A program made the translations under genes and the position numbers. Below are positions 60,866 to 64,000 of a stretch of 64,000 nt of DNA, piece after piece; position 1 is the stretch's first letter; each line of letters starts with the position of its first letter. Source of the stretch: Pedobacter sp. (GTDB lineage Bacteria; Bacteroidota; Bacteroidia; Sphingobacteriales; Sphingobacteriaceae); the NCBI GenBank assembly GCA_008015505.1, contig SSFR01000019.1, positions 22,006-86,005 on the forward strand, read 5' to 3'. The notes under the pieces were generated by a model. It ran no database searches. It had not been told where the DNA came from and saw only the letters and a program-made list of their open reading frames with translations.

Positions 60866-61347
60866 TTATCCAAAGCTTGCAAAAACTCATAGACACGGGC
60901 GAGCAGCCCTATGCCAAAGTTTGCATGGTACACCGTGTGGACAAAGCGAATAAGTGTTGCGATGTGATTCCTGTAGACGGTTCGGCCGAACTATTTGATG
61001 TGCCCTTTCATCCGAGTGAAGGGGATGCGGGTTTGTGTTTGTATCCAGCACTGGGCAGCCATGTGCTGGTGGTGTTTATTAATAAGCATCATGCCTGTAT
61101 CTGCCAGGTGAGTGAGGTGGAGTTGATGAAGCTGAAAGTTGATCAAATAGAATTTTCTGTGGACAAAGAAGGTTTTCTGCTGAAAAAAGAAAATGAAACA
61201 CTCAAAAAGTTAGTGGATGATTTGTTGAAAGCAATCCTAGAGATTAAAATTTTGACCCCATCGGGTACAGGAACACTGGATATCACATCTCAACCAACTT
61301 TCAAAACCCTTCAAACACGGTTTAACAATCTTTTAAAAGACGAATAA
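60862..61347 (+). CDS. Baseplate spike/OB-fold protein (Mu gp45/gpV-like)
   Basis: 161 residues. QPYAKVCMVHRVDKANKCCDVIPVDGSAELFDVPFHPSEGDAGLCLYPALGSHVLVVFINKHHACICQVSEVE is the OB-fold base of puncturing spikes, followed by a short beta-like stretch (LKVDQIEFSVDKEGFLLKKEN) and a helical tail. The tip is short and lacks a clear HxH iron site; a small PAAR-like cap could come from elsewhere. Confidence 0.75.
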   Translation: MIIQSLQKLIDTGEQPYAKVCMVHRVDKANKCCDVIPVDGSAELFDVPFHPSEGDAGLCLYPALGSHVLVVFINKHHACICQVSEVELMKLKVDQIEFSVDKEGFLLKKENETLKKLVDDLLKAILEIKILTPSGTGTLDITSQPTFKTLQTRFNNLLKDE

Positions 61348-61632
61348 ATGAAAGACATTTTATTAAACCCAGAGAGCAACCTGCTCATCGAAAACGGCGA
61401 TTGGCAGGTGGGCGATAGTCATCATCAACATATTGAACTGCTACTAACCAGTCTTCCCGGCGAGTGGAAGGAAAACCCGGAAACAGGCGTAGGCTTATCG
61501 CTATCGCAAAAGGGCCTGATCGATGGCTTCATTAAACGCACCATCGCCGTGCAGCTCGAGGCTGACGGATTCAAACTAGATCATTTACAAATCATGGAGA
61601 AAGGAATCATCATCGATGCCAAATCAGTATAA
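61348..61632 (+). CDS. Baseplate protein, gpW/gp25-like (Mu gp46)
   Basis: 94 residues: MKDILLNPESNLLIENGDWQVGDSHHQHIELLLTSLPGEWKENPETGVGL, the short beta/alpha lysozyme-like fold of gp25/gpW baseplate wedge proteins without catalytic residues. Begins right after the spike stop, and ends inside the next gene. Confidence 0.82.
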   Translation: MKDILLNPESNLLIENGDWQVGDSHHQHIELLLTSLPGEWKENPETGVGLSLSQKGLIDGFIKRTIAVQLEADGFKLDHLQIMEKGIIIDAKSV

Positions 61633-61915
61633 AATACACCAAGGACAAAGTCTATTTGACCTTGCCGTCCATCAATATGGATCAATAGAGCCAGTTTTTG
61701 AATTGGCTGCTATTTCAAAATTGAGTCTAACAGACAAACTGCCAGCAGGAACAATTATCGAACTGCCCAAGCATGGCGGGGAAACCAACCCTTACGTGGT
61801 AGCCTCCATTCAGAGTCGGAGCCTGGTGCCACGCACTGCACCCGATGCGATCAATGAGGCTGGGGGAATTGGGCATATGCAAGTCTGGGTATCATTTCAA
61901 GTCTCATCAAATTAA
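61616..61915 (+). CDS. LysM-like tail protein (gpX type)
   Basis: 99 residues: YKIHQGQSLFDLAVHQYGSIEPVFELAAISKLSLTDKLPAGTIIELPK is a LysM module, as in gpX-type proteins that sit between hub and wedge. The rest is low in recognisable features. Overlaps the wedge gene by 17 bases. Confidence 0.78.
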   Translation: MPNQYKIHQGQSLFDLAVHQYGSIEPVFELAAISKLSLTDKLPAGTIIELPKHGGETNPYVVASIQSRSLVPRTAPDAINEAGGIGHMQVWVSFQVSSN

Positions 61916-61932
61916 CATTAAACACGACCATC

Positions 61933-62829
61933 ATGGCACGTACAATAACGCAAATACAAACAGAAATCATCGCTGAAAAAGAAAGAACGGCAGGCCTCGA
62001 CACCCTGAGCAGCACGAGCAAAACGGCCATATGGCGTCTGTGGACCCATGTGGTGGCTGTGGCCATCTGGACCTTGGAAACATTATTTGACTTCCACAAA
62101 AAAGAAGTCGACCAATTGCTCTTGACCAAAAAGCCGCATAATCTGCTTTGGTACAAGAAAAAGGCGGAGGATTTTCAATTTGGCAAAGCGCTCAAACCCG
62201 ACAGTGATCAGTACGATAACACGGGGCTTGATCCGATTGAGGTAGCCAAAAGCCGAATTGTCAAACATGTGGCTGCTGTAGAAATCAAGGGATTGGTACG
62301 CATCAAAGCGGCCAAGGAAGTGAATGGGGAGCTACAAAAGCTTTCCCGAAAAGACCCCGACGAGCTGGGGGCGCTCAACCGGTACATGCAGCAGATCAAG
62401 GATGCAGGCGTCAAACTGATCGTCGATTCTTTGGACCCAGACCGCTTGAAACTCTCGATGATCATCTATTACGATGCGATGGTGCTCGACGGGAATGGCG
62501 GACGCCTGGATGGAGCGAGCATCAAACCCGTGAACGATACCATTAAAACCTACCTGCGCAACTTGCCTTTTAATGGGGAGTTTGTGCTGGCTACCTTGAC
62601 CGATCGCCTGCAGGAAACGCCAGGGGTAATTATTCCGCAGATCACGCATGTGACGGCTACTTATGGTGATTTGGAAGACCGAGATATCCCCGTGCGCTAC
62701 GTGCCCGATGCTGGCTACCTGCGCATCTACGATGAAGTAAAGGATTTGAAGATCACTTACAAGCCTTATAACCACGCCATCAACGAGAATCAAGAATACT
62801 TAGAAAACCTAGAAATATGTTCACACTAG
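61933..62829 (+). CDS. Baseplate J-like protein (Mu gp47)
   Basis: 298 residues: TAGLDTLSSTSKTAIWRLWTHVVAVAIWTLETLFDFHKKEVDQLL is the N-terminal helical pattern of baseplate wedge gpJ, then AAVEIKGLVRIKAAKEVNGELQKL and IKPVNDTIKTYLRNLPFNGEFVLATLTDRLQETPGVIIPQITHVTATYG, the typical J core. Builds the wedge that holds the fibres. Overlaps the next gene by 13 bases. Confidence 0.82.
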   Translation: MARTITQIQTEIIAEKERTAGLDTLSSTSKTAIWRLWTHVVAVAIWTLETLFDFHKKEVDQLLLTKKPHNLLWYKKKAEDFQFGKALKPDSDQYDNTGLDPIEVAKSRIVKHVAAVEIKGLVRIKAAKEVNGELQKLSRKDPDELGALNRYMQQIKDAGVKLIVDSLDPDRLKLSMIIYYDAMVLDGNGGRLDGASIKPVNDTIKTYLRNLPFNGEFVLATLTDRLQETPGVIIPQITHVTATYGDLEDRDIPVRYVPDAGYLRIYDEVKDLKITYKPYNHAINENQEYLENLEICSH

Positions 62830-63290
62830 ACTATAGACGATTGATCAAAATGTTGCTCCCGGCAGCATTGCGCAAGGAGCAGATGGTGCTGTGGCTCCAT
62901 GCCTTGCTGGCTCCGGTAATGCGCCTGTACTTGGAGTTTTTGCGCTATCGGCATTTGGTGAACTACCGCATGGAGCATACCGGGCAGGTGATTTACCTGG
63001 AGAAAATACTCAACGAGCGCTTCGATACGGCCAGCAAACAAATTTTTATCGATGATGGAACGAAATACGATACGATCAACATTTTTCTGACGGCTGAGAA
63101 GAAGCCCAAATACTTGGGGAAAATCTACCTCTACGACCATTTGGCTTATGGAGAAACAGGAGCCGATTTCCAGGTGCATATCCCTGAGGATATCCCCATT
63201 TGGACAGATAGCGGCCTGATGGCTGAATGCCGATCACTATTAAACTATTACAAACTAGCAGGCAAACGATACAAACTAATCAAGGAATAA
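62817..63290 (+). CDS. Tail protein I-like (Mu gp48 position)
   Basis: 157 residues: LDYRRLIKMLLPAALRKEQMVLWLHALLAPVMRLYLEFLRYRHLVNYRMEHTGQVIYLEKILNERF. The helical N-terminus and its place between wedge J and fibre genes match gpI/gp48, the wedge part that links the fibre. Sequence similarity is weak, so this is by order. Confidence 0.68.
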   Translation: MFTLDYRRLIKMLLPAALRKEQMVLWLHALLAPVMRLYLEFLRYRHLVNYRMEHTGQVIYLEKILNERFDTASKQIFIDDGTKYDTINIFLTAEKKPKYLGKIYLYDHLAYGETGADFQVHIPEDIPIWTDSGLMAECRSLLNYYKLAGKRYKLIKE

Positions 63291-63294
63291 AAGC

Positions 63295-64000
63295 ATGAAC
63301 AGGATCGATTTTTCGTACACGGGTGGTTTCCCTTTGGAGACCGACACCCTGGATTTTTTACAAAAAAGCTACACCAGTACCATCAACGCATTGACGGGGC
63401 TCGGGGGAGATAACTATATCATCAGCGGAATTGAAGACGATGGGCATCATACAACTGATGGCTGGGTAGTCATTCAAGGAGAGATATTGCCCTTCAAAGG
63501 CGATTTGAAACAGAGTTCGGTGATCATTGTCGAAGCCGTAAAAACTGTCGACTTCGAAGATGGCAGGGAACGTGGCGTGTATCTGAGCAGGTACGCCACT
63601 TTTGGTACGGGGCTGAAGTCGATTCCTTTTGCCCGGCTGGCACGCATCAGTGATTTACAAAAGCAGAAAAAGAAAACCGACGAGCTGCAAGCTGCACTTG
63701 ATGAACTTAAAGCTTATACGATCAAGCGGACGGGCGAATTGCAAGCTGCCCATGATTTGCTGAGTGATCGGGCGAATATTTTAGAACGAAAAGCTGCTCC
63801 ATTTGCCATAGATGGCGTGTTGCTGCTTTGGCGTAAACCGGCAAACCAAATACCTGCAGGTTGGCGTGAAGCAACGGATTGGAGAGGCCGTATGCCAATC
63901 GGATGGAACCCCGGAGACACAGATTTTAACACGCTTGGTAACACAGGCGGAAAAAAGAATACCAAGATTGAAAAGACACATTTACCCAAAGTGTCGCTCA
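63295..64000 (+). CDS. Tail fibre/collar protein, N-terminal part (runs off window)
   Basis: From the ATG at 63295 the frame is open to the window end (235 codons). MNRIDFSYTGGFPLETDTLDFLQKSY and WVVIQGEILPFKGDLKQSSVIIVE form the attachment part, ISDLQKQKKKTDELQAALDELKAYTI a coiled coil, and GVLLLWRKPANQIPAGWREATDWRGRMPIGWNPGD is a tail-collar domain start. Binds host surface structures. Any chaperone or variable region lies outside. Confidence 0.85.
   Translation, partial: MNRIDFSYTGGFPLETDTLDFLQKSYTSTINALTGLGGDNYIISGIEDDGHHTTDGWVVIQGEILPFKGDLKQSSVIIVEAVKTVDFEDGRERGVYLSRYATFGTGLKSIPFARLARISDLQKQKKKTDELQAALDELKAYTIKRTGELQAAHDLLSDRANILERKAAPFAIDGVLLLWRKPANQIPAGWREATDWRGRMPIGWNPGDTDFNTLGNTGGKKNTKIEKTHLPKVSL

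Larger units (their letters stand above)
37465..64000 (+). mobile_element. Mu-like transposable prophage (left and central part)
   Basis: A run of phage genes: repressor, DD35E transposase, MuB-like ATPase, Gam-like protein, terminase, portal-MuF fusion, gpG-like morphogenesis, protease/scaffold, capsid, lysis genes, DUF2586 sheath, tube, frameshifted chaperone, tape measure and gp44-gp48-like baseplate proteins. This makes a contractile-tailed (myovirus) transposable phage. The start given is the first left-end repeat and is approximate; the element runs past the window end inside a fibre gene. The head/packaging block is inverted relative to the rest. All structural frames seen are intact. 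Confidence 0.93.

Overview
The window is chromosomal DNA of a Bacteroidota bacterium, most likely of the Sphingobacteriales/Chitinophagales type, carrying the left and central part of an integrated Mu-like transposable phage. Support for the phylum: a TonB-dependent receptor with an N-terminal carboxypeptidase-regulatory domain, a DUF4294 lipoprotein-era protein, a bacillithiol deacetylase (BshB1), L-lysine 6-transaminase, a promoter with the TAnnTTTG -7 element, and almost no Shine-Dalgarno sequences. The genus cannot be fixed from the sequence alone. No rRNA, tRNA or CRISPR array was found.

Layout. (1) 1-6.3 kb: housekeeping and accessory genes: a truncated TonB receptor, an SDR epimerase, folP, three tandem double-glycine-leader peptide genes too short for routine gene calling (one broken by a nonsense codon), leucine dehydrogenase and 3-hydroxyacyl-CoA dehydrogenase. 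(2) 6.4-22.7 kb: a one-direction surface-polysaccharide cluster. Its first half makes a CMP-activated nonulosonic acid of the legionaminic type (LegB, LegC, an ATP-grasp ligase, a HAD protein, NeuB/LegI, NeuC/LegG, a PtmE-like nucleotidyltransferase, NeuA/LegF) and contains a PIG-L deacetylase gene destroyed by two frameshifts. The second half holds a GT42-like transferase, a Wzx flippase, a broken partial second copy of wzx, a TIGR04325-type methyltransferase, FdtA and FdtB for a 3-amino-3,6-dideoxyhexose, and two glycosyltransferases. The cluster is cut short by a decayed IS1-family element (22667-23442), followed by a GDP-fucose synthase on the other strand. (3) 24.5-37.2 kb: ordinary chromosome: trmB, an AhpD-like protein, DUF1348, AraC regulator, alkyltransferase-like protein, tyrS, ACC-deaminase-like PLP enzyme, lat, bshB1, a dead MNT/HEPN module (both halves inactivated), DUF4294, a bifunctional RelA/SpoT and a periplasmic glycerophosphodiesterase.

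(4) 37.2-64 kb: Mu-like prophage, visibly richer in G+C than the sugar cluster. The left end has AAACCCTAACATTTT repeats; then a XRE repressor facing a small early protein across an operator/promoter region, a DD35E transposase (MuA-like), a MuB-like ATPase, a Gam-like protein, small early proteins, and an unusual membrane-anchored coiled-coil protein with a LuxR-type HTH, followed by an array of ACACTACCTTTT repeats. The DNA-packaging/portal block (45.0-51.0 kb) runs on the minus strand; protease/scaffold, capsid, lysis (M15 endolysin, membrane protein, u-spanin-like lipoprotein), contractile sheath, tube, tail chaperone with a textbook -1 frameshift signal, tape measure, baseplate and fibre genes run on the plus strand. 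The structural genes seen are intact, so the element may be functional; the right end lies outside the window.
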